Assembly: GCA_027924585.1 (NCBI GenBank)
Contig: BSBM01000442.1
Coordinates: 7,440,001-7,504,000 of the forward strand
DNA: 64,000 bases
Direction: 5' to 3'
Source: Larix kaempferi
Lineage: Eukaryota > Streptophyta > Pinopsida > Pinales > Pinaceae
Every line of letters begins with the position of its first letter. Position 1 is the first letter of the stretch. The notes under the pieces were generated by a model. That model ran no database searches, had not been told where the DNA came from, and saw nothing but the letters and a program-made list of their open reading frames with translations. Positions 25,021 through 35,660 of the stretch are shown piece by piece. A program made the position numbers and the translations under genes.

Positions 25021-25860
25021 ATCGTGGTGTTTATGTAGCCTGGGGTTATCATGGTGTTTATGTAGCCTGGGGCTTCTATGGTTCTTTTTCTTTGCTCTTA
25101 TCCTTTTGTTTAGACTCTTGTGCATGCCTAGGTGAGGCCCTAGAGTCCCACCCTTCTCTTGAGTTTCTTTCTTCACGGGAGTTTTCATAACTGGTTCTAG
25201 ACCAGACTATTGGAATTTCCTTAATACTTCTTGTAGTTATTCTTTTTTTGACATGTACTATCGGAATGCTCTATTCTGCACTTGGTAAAAGCTCAGAATT
25301 TACTCACGGTAAAAATAACAATCATAGTAAACATGTAACTATGCGCTTCTTTGCTATATATAGCCATAACCCGAACTAAGACGCGCCCAAACACAACTAA
25401 GTTAACCTTAATTTCTATGTACATTGTCCAAATATAGCTTGGATCATGTTCTTTCCTTGCATTAAATGTGTCTTCAATGGACAAGTAAGCCTTAAAAGCG
25501 GAAAGATCTGATTTCCCGAAAATACTATATAACGGCTAGTTTCCAAATAAAAACCGTAACGGCTAGTTTTCTCTAGCTTCATCAAAAGTTAGGTGAGTGA
25601 CGAAGTTCACTTCACTTTCCCCTTCTCTTGATGGAATTTTGTAACACTACCCCCTTCTTTACTTCGCAACTTGACTTGCTATGTGTGATTCGCAACACAT
25701 TTTCAGATCCGTGAAATTCACATTGTGATAAAACTGTTGTGTGCGGACTCTGCTCTCTGTTTAGTTTCCAATTTCAACTGCACTTGACACTTAAACACTA
25801 TTGCATTGTTTTAATTTTTGGTTGTAGGAGTAGGGTCATCCATGTAAGGCTTTAAACTAC
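25021..25860 (-). other. Gypsy spacer between integrase and the extra ORF
   Basis: Short tandem repeat of a Pro-rich coding unit (about 25020-25080, unit near 30 bp), then sequence with AACGGCTAGTTT twice (25532 and 25558). No further domain recognised. Confidence 0.4.
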
Positions 25861-25906
25861 TCCCATTGACAAGTCCTTGTATTTTTTTCCGCAGTAATGT
25901 GGCTAA

Positions 25907-28321
25907 CTAAACTACGTCACCATTAGTAACATGTTTAACAGTGTATGGCCCTAACCAATGCATTCTAAATTTTCCAAGAAATTTCAAAAAATTTCTATCA
26001 TAGAGGAGAACAAGGTCTCCTACTTGAAATAACTTGTGCTTGATGTGTCTATCATGCCATACCTTTTCTCTAGCTTTTTGCACTTGTTGGTGAAATCCTG
26101 CAATGAAGTGGGCTTCCTCCAATAAAATCAATTGTAATAGTATTTCATCCATCATTTCAACATCAACCATGTCTGTAAATGCTGCAATTCTCAAGATTGG
26201 TACTATGTATTCCATGGGCATGATACCTTCTTGTCCATATGCTAACCTCAAAGGTGTATGACCTATCAAATTTTTATAAGTTGTTCTATATGCCCATAAT
26301 ACTGCTAGTATTCTGAGATCCCAATCATCCCTGTTTGTATTGCATACCTTGGTCAATGCATTCTCCAATACTTTATTAAAGGCCTCAACAATGCCATTAG
26401 CTTGTGGATGATATGGTGTAATCCTCTGATGATATATCTGAAATTATTCTGTCAGGGATTCAATGGTTCTATTCAGGAAGTGAGTTACTCGATCACTCAT
26501 CAAAATGTTCTCAAAGATGAAATATGTTGTTGTAACTGCACTACAATCCATTACTGGTTTTGCTTCTGCCCATCTGGTTAGATAATTTGTAGCTGTAATG
26601 ATGTATCTCAAGCCAGTTCTCTTCCTTGGTGGGGTAATAGGTCCCACAAATTCAATAGCCCATTTATCAAATGCTTGTAAATTGAATTGTGGAATCAATG
26701 GCATCTCATCTCTACGGGGTGGCTTTCCTGTTCTCTGGCATACATCGCAACTCCTGCAATGTTCCTTTGAATCTTTATGTCTAGTAGGCCACCATAGTCC
26801 TTCTCTCAAAATACTTTGCGTAGTGGATTTCCCTGCATAGTGTCCTCCAGATACTCCTGAATGTGCTTTAGCAAGTATGATAGATATCTCATGCTCTAGT
26901 GCACACCTACGCAACACTTCATCTGGTCCCAATTTATATAATTGTCCTACAATCAAGGTAAAATCATATGATCGTACCACTAATTGTTTCTTTTGCTTCG
27001 TAGTGAATTCTACAGGTGCTAACCCTGTGGTTATAAATTCTATAATGTCTCTGAAGTAGTCATCTTCTATGTGAATAAAAAACAACTGCGCATCTGGTAG
27101 ATTATCCTCCAAATTACTAGGTTCCTCTTCTAACTCAATCCTTGAGAGATGGTTAGGTCCCGTGTTCAACCTTCCTGGATTCACTATGATCTCAAAATCA
27201 TATTTTTGAAAAAGTAGAAGCCATCTGCATATTATTCCCCCTAACACTGGCTTATTGACCAAGTACTTTAAAGTTGAATGGTCAGTGAACATGCAAAAGT
27301 GAGAACCTAGCAAATAGTGACTGAATTTCTACAATGCGTACACCATAGCTAAGCCTTCTCTCTCTGTTTTGGTGTAATTCTTTTATGTTGAAGATAGATT
27401 TATAGTAGAAAATGAAATTGGATGTTTGATGCCTCTATCACTAGGTTGTGCTAGTACAATGCCAAGTGTTATAGATGAAGCATCTACGTGTACATGAAAT
27501 GACTTATTTCAGTCAGGAAAGACTAGAATAGGTTCTTTGACCATCTTCTCTTTCAGTGTATCCAATCCTCTTTGGAAATCTTTAGTCCACTCATACTTCA
27601 TTTCTTTTTTCAATAGTTTCTCCATAGGCACAGTTATATGTGCATATCCCTTAATGAATTTTCTATAATATCCTATGTGTCCCAATGTAGTGCGTAGCTG
27701 CTTAACTGAATTAGGTGGTGGGAGTTTTACTATGATAGATATCTTCGTTGGATCAACCATCAATCCTTGTTTACATACCATGTATCCCAACAAAATACCA
27801 TAAGGAACACAAAAGACACACTTCTTTATGTTCAGGGAAATCTCATATTGTATACACTTTGCTAACATCATCCTTAAGTTCACATGATGGTCCTTCAAAA
27901 GGCCAAATACTATCCAGTCATCGAAGTAAAATTCCAGAAATTTATGAAAGTGATCCTTAAATGCAGCTACAACCACCCTTGAAAAGATAATAGGTGCGTT
28001 CTTCAACCCAAAATACATAACAATGTACTGAAATGATCCCCATTCAATAGAAAATGTAGTCTTGTGTCTATCTTCCACGACATTTCTGATATGATGGTAG
28101 CCAAAAAATCCATCAGTGAAGGAGTATGACTATTGTCCACCTACATTATCTAGTACTTCATTCATGAATGGAGTAGGAAATGGGTCATGCACAGATGCAT
28201 CATTCAATTTTCTAAGATCTACACAAATTCTGATTTCTCCTTTAGCTTTATTATCTTGAATCACCATGGGACTTATCCATTCTGACTCTTCTACTGGTTC
28301 AATGATCCCTGCCTCCAGCAT
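25907..28321 (-). pseudogene. Gypsy pol: reverse transcriptase, RNase H, integrase
   Basis: RT: MLEAGIIEPVEESEWISPM at 28321, ICVDLRKLND, then FYFDDWIVF near 27900 (the usual YDDW box as FDDW). RNase H: VHVDASSITLG near 27490, ending FTDHSTLKYLVN near 27280. Integrase: HHCC zinc motif (H-x3-H ... CRSCDVCQRTGKPP) near 26740, first catalytic Asp in FDKWAIEFVGPI near 26650, second in SDRVTHFLN near 26490 and Glu in [13 protein letters not shown] near 26390. A small deletion lies just before SDRVTHF. Stops near 27510, 27420, 27340 and 26440, and a frameshift near 28320, inactivate it. Confidence 0.9.
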
Positions 28322-29403
28322 TTATCAATGTTTTCTTTCACTCTTTCTTTATATCTGGGGTTCAATCTGAAAGGTCTTTTTTTTATAGGCTTCGCATCAT
28401 GGTTGAGAGGTATTTTCATAACTCCCAAGTCACCTAAAATGCCTTTCATTTCATAAAACTTGGTAGGAAACAAGTCTTGATATTCATGTAGTAGGTTTGC
28501 GATCTGTCCCACTGTTTCTTCATCCCAGTAATCTCCAATAGAGGTGAACTTTGGTTCTTCATTCGTGCTAATATTGATCTTTTTAGTCTTAATGGGGTTA
28601 CTCATATCTGGAATTTCCAAGTCAGGTCCTTGTACATCGCATTTTCCTTCACATTCTGGGATATTCACATTGCGAGGGTGTTCATTTTCATCTTCATCAA
28701 GTGTAAAATTATAACATTCAAGGTCATGTTCCAACTGTATTTCCCAATCTGTATGACTATATACAGGAAATGAGACATCATCAAATATCTTATTTTTAAT
28801 GATATGAAGAGCCTCATTAATGCTCGGATAGTCATCCTCAAAACTAAAAGTTAGCTGAAAGCTCTTTATCATCATGTGGCAATCTATTGTACCATGTCGA
28901 AGTTCTGTTTCTATATACCAGTTCTTTGCTATTGGATCCAATGTGTGCACAAACATATGGACCCACTGTGTCTTTGGTATATGCCTCCATGCTTTCAAGC
29001 AAGATTCTATATGATCTCTAGGATTAGTCTTTCCATTGTACTTTGCTAGTATGTTCTCAGTTTGTTTAGCAAATATAACTTCCATTAAGTGCTTACATTC
29101 TTCCCATGTGCTAAGCTTGTCCTTGTGCATATCCCACCACCTAGCAGGTGTAACTCTCAATGCTATATCTAGAGCTAATAGCCTATGTTCATCTGAAACT
29201 GATGCTAGATATTCATGAAAGAATGCATGGATACTACCCAAACCATCATAAGTAGGAATTGGAATTACCTTTGTTCCAATCCAGCGAAGTGACTTTGTCA
29301 TCCTCACACATTGTCTAGCTGATACTTCATGCATTCTACTCTGCCAGTTCTCCATTCCTGTGTTTGACTTTGATATGCAGGAACTGTCACATCTCCAGCT
29401 CAA
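28291..29403 (-). CDS. Gypsy gag-like domain joined to the RT N-terminus
   Basis: An open frame of 370 codons. Residues about 45-170 resemble Retrotrans_gag (PTYDGLGSIHAFFHEYL, then ALRVTPARWWDMHKD and HLMEVIF). A long acidic linker follows, then the start of RT with YQDLFPTKFYEMKGI and FRLNPRYKERVKENIDK. A frameshift close to the C-terminus moves RT into the next frame at 28321. The position is odd: zinc knuckles and a protease-like region lie upstream (60445-58694) rather than downstream of this gag-like domain. The frame continues from the right side of the copia-A insertion. Confidence 0.75.
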   Translation of the reverse strand: MSWRCDSSCISKSNTGMENWQSRMHEVSARQCVRMTKSLRWIGTKVIPIPTYDGLGSIHAFFHEYLASVSDEHRLLALDIALRVTPARWWDMHKDKLSTWEECKHLMEVIFAKQTENILAKYNGKTNPRDHIESCLKAWRHIPKTQWVHMFVHTLDPIAKNWYIETELRHGTIDCHMMIKSFQLTFSFEDDYPSINEALHIIKNKIFDDVSFPVYSHTDWEIQLEHDLECYNFTLDEDENEHPRNVNIPECEGKCDVQGPDLEIPDMSNPIKTKKINISTNEEPKFTSIGDYWDEETVGQIANLLHEYQDLFPTKFYEMKGILGDLGVMKIPLNHDAKPIKKRPFRLNPRYKERVKENIDKCWRQGSLNQ

Positions 29404-29413
29404 CGTTCCATCT

Positions 29414-30000
29414 TGTTAATGTAATTGTAACTTCAGAAGATATTCACTTGTATTTTATATTGTATTATTATTGTATTTTATTTATACCTCCGACGAAGAT
29501 GTTTATCCCTCTAGTTGGAGAATTCATTATTGTATTTGGTCATGTAAATTCATTTAGGTTAACCCTCCATTGTAAGTTGGGGCAATAGACCCCATAGTCA
29601 GATTGTATTAGGGTTAATAGAGTCTCCTAGAGAATTTGGCCCAGTCAAGTACAACTGAGGCCGACCTAGTAAGTGAAAAGGTCAAGCGAAAGATAAAGTA
29701 TAAATAGAGAGAGGAGATCTCTCATTTGGATATTACACTCACTCACAAGTTTGCATAAGTGAGAGAGAGGACAAGTTTGCATATAAGGAAAAGAAGAGGA
29801 GTTGCAGAAGACCATCTTTGTTTTGGGGTTTTACTTTTGTGATATTGTATTGGTAACAATTCTATCTCTAAGGAAGTTGCAGGGTTTTCTCCTTTATGGT
29901 TTCCCTGAGGAAATTCTTTGTGTCTATTGTGTTATGTTGTGCATGTTATTATTTCAGTAATATCCTAGATAAATATTGATTAAAAGTAGAAAATCTAGCA
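29414..30000 (+). repeat. Copia-A 5' LTR
   Basis: 587 bp, TGTTAATGTAATTG ... AATCTAGCA. TATA box TATAAATAG at 29699 followed by a dyad around GGAGATCTCTC. PBS variant TGCTATCAGAGCTAACC follows at 30001. Confidence 0.9.
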
Positions 30001-30848
30001 TGCTATCAGAGCTAACCTGAAAATAAAACATTGTGCAGTTGTTGCCTAGGGTTTCTACTTCCAGAAACTAGTCATCTTGGAATTTTCATTATAAATCACT
30101 TTTGGCGAAGGTTAAGGATCTCAAAATTGGACAGGCCGAAGATGAAATATTCAAGTACTTTTTGTACTATTTTTAGTCTCATATTCGCTATAATTTCGGA
30201 GATATGATCCATGCAAATTAGGGTTTCATCCTCCTCCAAAATTCAGTTTTAAAAAGGTGACCTAGGGATAAATGTTATATCTCGTGCTAAAAATATCCAA
30301 ATCAAATTTAGTAAGACGTTCCCGAAATTGAATGACTGTAGTTTCTTGGGTGTGATTTTTAGAACTCGAAGATGAAACAATGACACATGGAATTCTGTAC
30401 AAGTTAGTTATACTGAAAAAAGTCCATAAACCGGTCATTGTGGGAAAATTAGCATAAGTTCCACTTGGTGAATCCAATCCTGATATAACCTATGGGGTTG
30501 GATAGAGTACAAATCATACTATCATAGGACGGATTTTCAGATCTTGAGGAGCATAAATGTCAGACATACATCAGAATTAAGACTCGACAAATCTACAGTA
30601 GAAATTGAAGAAACTAGGCATCACGTTTTTGGGGCTTCTCTTCATCAATTTCGAAAAAGGAGTACATTGGACAACTCACCTTGAGGAGGCACATCTTCCT
30701 GTCCAATCATAAGTTTAAGATTCCAACTTTGAAAAATTAGGGTTTCTTTGACAAACCCTAGTCCAGCCATCTCTAGAACCAGTTTTGGGCATCTCTAAGT
30801 GGTAATACCTAAAAGATTTACTAGTTCCATTCGAAGTACTCATTCAAT
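30001..30848 (+). other. Copia-A PBS and untranslated leader
   Basis: Starts with TGCTATCAGAGC (initiator Met-tRNA type PBS with one mismatch). About 830 bp of leader without a convincing ORF precedes the gag ATG. Confidence 0.7.
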
Positions 30849-31763
30849 ATGTATCAACACACCAAGCTTGAGGATAAGCTTGAAGGAGCTAATATCTTCC
30901 GATCATGGAAGTATAGGATTTCGCCTGTCCTTGAAGAAAATGATTTGGACAAGTATGTGAATGAAGAGGTTCCAACACCAAAGGGAGATGAAGCTAAATC
31001 CATCCACAAGAAGAAATTGGTTAATGCCAATAGAATCATTGCAGATTCTATTAAGGATCATCTCATCCCACATGTGTCATCTTTGAAGACACCCAAGGAG
31101 ATGTTTGATTCTTTGACAAAGCTATTTGAAGGGAAGAACATAAATCGAAATATGGCCTTGAGGAACCAACTTAAGAACATGAAGATCTAGAATGCTGAGA
31201 CCACGCAATCCTATTTCACAAGGGTCTCACAAATCAAGGAGAAACTTGAAGCAGTTGAAGAGAATGTAGAACAAGGAGAGATTGTTATGACCACCTTGAA
31301 TGGTCTCCCAAGATCATGGGACTCATTCATTCAAGGGATATGTGCTAGAAATAATTTGATTGCATTCAGTAGACTATGGGAATAATGTACACAAGAAGAA
31401 GCTCGACTTGTGGCACGAGAAGAGAAGATGGGAGCAAATGATGACCAAGCTCTCACATCACATGCCATAAGGAATTATAACAAGAGGGAGCATCATCATC
31501 ACATTAAGAGGGAAAAAAACCATCAAAATCAGAGGGAGAACTACGATAGAAAATCTAGAAGAGACCTATCCAACATTAGATGCTATACATGTGTTGATAA
31601 GGGACACTACTCCAAAGATTGTCCCAGAAATAGAAGTGTCTCCAACAAGAAGAAGACCAACAAGAAAAGGCACCATGCTCACACCGCAGAAGATGATGTT
31701 CCTACAAGGAAGCAAAGATTAAGAGGGAGTTCACCCAAAAACCAGACAAAGATAAGTATTTGA
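30849..31763 (+). pseudogene. Copia-A gag with CCHC zinc knuckle
   Basis: Starts MYQHTKLEDKLEGANIF. The UBN2-type gag core (DHLIPHVSSLKTPKEMFD, LFEGKNINRNM, LNGLPRSWDSFIQGI) is followed by a zinc knuckle CYTCVDKGHYSKDCP near 31580-31625. Stops near 31190 and 31383 interrupt it. After the knuckle the frame runs from AHTAEDDVPT straight into RKQRLRGS, a motif that in copia-B lies after integrase, so protease and integrase have been lost, possibly by recombination between short GGAAGCAAAGA repeats. Confidence 0.85.
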
Positions 31764-32436
31764 ATTTTCATTTCTTGTATATCTAATTACTTAAACGATA
31801 TTGTTCAGTTGGGTACATATGTATGTTCCTAGATTTAGGATGTGTATTATGCATGCTAGAAAAGTTTCATTAATGAACATAAAACTACTAATATGCAAGT
31901 AATGAGTAAGTGGCCTATGGTACTATACAACATTCCATTGCTACTTATTTAGAATGACACCTCTTTGTTGACATGTTGGGAGTAGTGCACGCTCTTAATA
32001 ATGTCCCGGTAGAGATGGAAGGAATCTAGAAAGTTACCGTATAAATATGGGATGTGGATGAATGTTGTGTTGAAGCATTGTCTAAGATAGTTGCATGATT
32101 GTGTAATCTATGTCTTTATGCATAAGAATTTTTTTTATTATGAAATGTTTCTAATCACGCAACTAAATTTACTTGTAGGAAATATCATGTACAATCACCT
32201 ACAAGAGAGATTTGTTTTGAAGAAAATAACATTCAAGAATATTTATGAAGTTAAGATGAAGACATTAAAGAACCTGAACCAAAGACATAGTAGATCCATC
32301 TCGTGAGAAGAACTCCCACAAGAGAATACCAACATGGGCACAAGAGGAAATACTAGATGCATAGAAGTATGGTGCTCCAGAGGGGATGCATAGATAAAGT
32401 AAGAAACCTAGGCCATACTCCAACTATATAGCCCTG
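31764..32436 (+). other. Copia-A non-coding block between gag remnant and RT
   Basis: About 435 bp (31750-32185) closely matches 41945-42365 of copia-B, is stop-rich in all frames and ends in a pyrimidine stretch plus TTGTAG, like an intron 3' end. The sequence from about 32200 joins the RT coding region. Confidence 0.55.
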
Positions 32437-33960
32437 TTGTGCGACATCATTAACAAAGAACCTTCCAACCATGAGGAAGCAACAGTGAGAAAAGAATGGA
32501 AGGATGCCATGATCGAGGAGTACATGTCGATTATGAAGAATGATGTCTGGGAGGTAGTTCCGAGACCAAAAGGGAAGTATGTTGTGACTTCTAAGTGGAT
32601 CTACAAGATCAAGCATGTTCTAGACGGTAGCATTGACAAACAAAAGGAAAGGTTTGTGGCACGTGGTTTCTCCCATAAGGAAGGCATAGATTATGAGGAG
32701 ACATTTGCACCTGTATCCAGATACACTTCCATCATATCAGTACTTTCATTGGCTGCAGTGATGAAATGGAAGGTATGCCAGATGGATGTTAAGACTGCAT
32801 TATTGAATAGTGTATTAGAGGAGGAAGTGTACATGGAGCAGCCACTCAGATTTGAGACAGATGACAGGAAGACTCACGTGTGCAAATTGAAGAAGGCCTT
32901 GTATGGATTGAAATTGGAACCCAGGACGTGGTATGGCAGGATGGATAGTTTCATGATGAGCTTGGAATTTACCAAGAGTAAATTAGATTTCAACCTTTAC
33001 TACAAGGTTGAAGTGGGAAATCCAGTGATACTTCTACTCTATGTATATGACCTGTTTGTAACAAGGGAGGATGGGCTCATTACAGATACTAAGAGGAAAC
33101 TTGTTGCAGAGTTCGAGATGAAAGACTTGGGTATGATGCACTATTTCCTAGGTATGGAGGTGTGGCAGAATGTGGATGGGGTCTTCCTTGGATAAGGGAC
33201 GTATGCAATGGAGATTCTGAAGAGATTCAAAATCATGTACTGTAAGGCTATGGCCACACCTATGGCATCTAACTTGAAGCTACTATGTGATGCTTCATTA
33301 GAGTCAATTGATGCCATTATGTATCATCAAATGATTGGGTCATTGATGTACCTGATGAATACAAGACCAGACATATGCATTGTTGTGAAAACATTGAGCC
33401 ATTTCCTGTCGGATCCGATACAAGTTCACCTGGTTGTTGCAAAGCACATATTGAGGTACCTGAAGGGTACATTTGATTATGGGCTCAAGTATGATGCGAA
33501 TCAAAAGATTAACCTGCAGGTTTATGTTGATTCAGATTGGGTAGGCAATGTCGATGATAAGAAGAGCACTTTGGGATGATGCTTCAGTATGGGATCCGGT
33601 ATGATCTCCTAGTTTAGCAGGAAGCAGTCGTGCATGAACTGAGTACAACCGAAGCACACTATGTTGCATCTTGTTTGGCTAGCCGTGAGGTTGTATGGAT
33701 TAGGAAGCTACTATCTAATTTGTTTGATCTCCAATTAGAGGTGACTTGTATATTCTATGACAACCAGAGTTTTGTGAAGTTGTTTGATAACCCGATGTTC
33801 CATGAAAATTCAAAGAACATTGAGATCAAGTATCACTATATCATGGATATGGTGCAGAGAGGAGTAGTGAAGCTCTAGTATGTTGCGACGGATGAGTAGA
33901 TAGTTGATTCGTTGACCAAGCCTCTAGCCAGAGTGATGTTCGAGTACTTCAGATAGAAGC
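32437..33960 (+). pseudogene. Copia-A reverse transcriptase and RNase H
   Basis: RT from NDVWEVVPRPKGK near 32545 through KWIYKIKH, MDVKTALLNS and KKALYGLKLEPRTWY to LLYVYDLFVT near 33045 (the second D of YVDD is missing, reading YVYD) and FEMKDLGMMHYFLGMEV. RNase H follows with YVDSDWVGN near 33525 and ends near LTKPLAR at 33920. A single stop at 33193, further stops at 33578, 33613, 33877 and 33896, and local frameshifts disable it. Confidence 0.9.
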
Positions 33961-34019
33961 TTGGTGTTCTTTAGATCGAGGTTCCTTCCAAGTGAATTGA
34001 TGAGTCTGGAAGACGCAGA

Positions 34020-34400
34020 TGCCCATGGGACTTTCCCGAATGGTGGTAGGATATTCCTCCCATGTCGATTTATGTAAGTGCTGGGCCTTTCCTGAATGGT
34101 GGTAGGAAAGTACTCCCATGTCAGTTGATGTAAGTGCCGATCCTTTCCTGAATGGTGGTAGGAAATTCCTCCCATGTCAGTTGATGTAAATGTTGTGACT
34201 TTCCCTAATGGTGGTAAGAAATTCCTCCCATGTCGGTTGATGTAAGTGCAGTTCCTTTCCCGAATGGTGGTAGGAAAGTCCTCCCATGTAAGTTGATGTA
34301 AGTGCTGAGCCTTTCCCAAATTGTGGTAGGAAAGTCCTCCCATGTCAGTAGATGTAAGTGTTGTGTCTCACATGGTGGTAGGTTGTTCCTCCCATGTTGG
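34020..34400 (+). repeat. Minisatellite in the copia-A 3' region
   Basis: About 6.5 tandem copies of a unit near 56 bp with the core GAATGGTGGTAGGAA and TCCTCCCATGTCAG. It lies between RNase H and the polypurine tract. It creates an artefactual minus-strand open frame. Confidence 0.85.
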
Positions 34401-34801
34401 TAGACTTTTTATGTGCATTTGGGTTGTGCTCCATGTGACGATGAGATGATCTGAAGACGATGAGGAAATAGTAGGAGATGTAGGTGTTTGCAGAGGCAAT
34501 GTAATGAATGGTCCTAGGCTATACCTACTTGATGGGTTGCGCGTAGAGATGATGAAGACCTACCCGAGGGATAGGCCTACATCCAACACAAAAAAGGGTT
34601 GGCTCTGTAGAACTTCCTATGATGAGTAGATTCAAGATATGTCACCAATCGATGATTGACATGATGAGGATTGCAGCAGCAACGACGATGATCCAGTGTT
34701 GACGATGATGTTCCAGCATTGATGATGATCCTGCGACGAAGATTTGTGTCCAAATGTGTTGACGACTATGTCAAGAGAATACCTTCCTAGATAAGAGGGA
34801 G
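34401..34801 (+). other. Copia-A 3' untranslated region and polypurine tract
   Basis: Shares short phrases with 44060-45007 of copia-B (for example GAAGACCTAC and ACTTCCTATGATGAG) and ends in AAGAGGGAG directly before the 3' LTR. Confidence 0.65.
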
Positions 34802-35120
34802 TGTTAATGTAATTGTAACTTTGGAAGATATTCACTTGTATTTTATATTGTATTTTATTTGTACCTTTGACGAAGATGTTTATTCCTCTAGTCAGAGAAG
34901 TCATTATTGTATTTGGTCATGTAAATTCATTGAGTTAACCCTCCATTGTAATTGGGGCAATAGACCCCAGAGTCAGATTGTATTAGGGTTAATAGAGTCT
35001 TTTAGAGAAGTTGGCCCAGTCGGGTACAACTGAGGCCGACCTGGTAAGTGAAAAGGTCAAGTGAAATATAAAGTATAAGTAGAGAGTGGAGCTCTCTCAT
35101 TTGGATATTACACTCACTCA
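34802..35120 (+). repeat. Copia-A 3' LTR, left part
   Basis: Starts TGTTAATGTAATTG. Broken after CACTCACTCA by the CACTA element; compare the unbroken 5' LTR near 29740. Confidence 0.9.
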
Positions 35121-35660
35121 CACAACTACATTTTGACCCAAAATCCGACAGCAAAATTGTCTGATATGCGACACTTATCTATCGCATATACGTCACTATC
35201 TCTTTTTTTTAGCCATCAAAGGTTTTTTGTAGGTTATCTGACACTCCCTTTTACTGTCAGTTAATCGATGGCTTATTGGTACCGTCGATGGTGCTTTAAC
35301 TGTCGGTTTTGCGACGTGTATTTCTTATTTTAAAGAATTAAAAACTTAACGCAGGCGTCACTTCACCGATGCATAGCCAATTTCCAAGCGTCGGTTAAGG
35401 GACGCCTTAAGCCATTTTTTAAAAACAATCCGACGGTCACCTGTCGTCGTAGCTATAGCAAGGCCATCGGTTGACTATTCCACGGTGTCGATTAACTGAC
35501 GGAAAGAAATATTTTCAAATAAAAATCGACGGTCAACTTCCGTCACAGGTATAGCATGGTCGTCGGTTAACCGACAACCTATAGCTTTTTAAAAAACAAA
35601 TACATTTCACAGGAAGTCGAATAAGTGACCGCCTATAATTAAAAAACAAAAAAAAAACGT
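35121..35660 (+). repeat. CACTA left TIR and subterminal repeats
   Basis: TIR CACAACTACATTTTGACC, then about ten degenerate direct and inverted motifs of the type CCGACGGTC, GTCGGTTAA and ATCGATGG over about 500 bp. These are the usual binding sites for CACTA TnpA-like proteins. Confidence 0.82.

Noticed and set aside
33924-34343. 139-codon minus-strand frame with repeated peptide units
   Set aside because: It is the antisense of the copia-A 56-bp minisatellite, not a gene.
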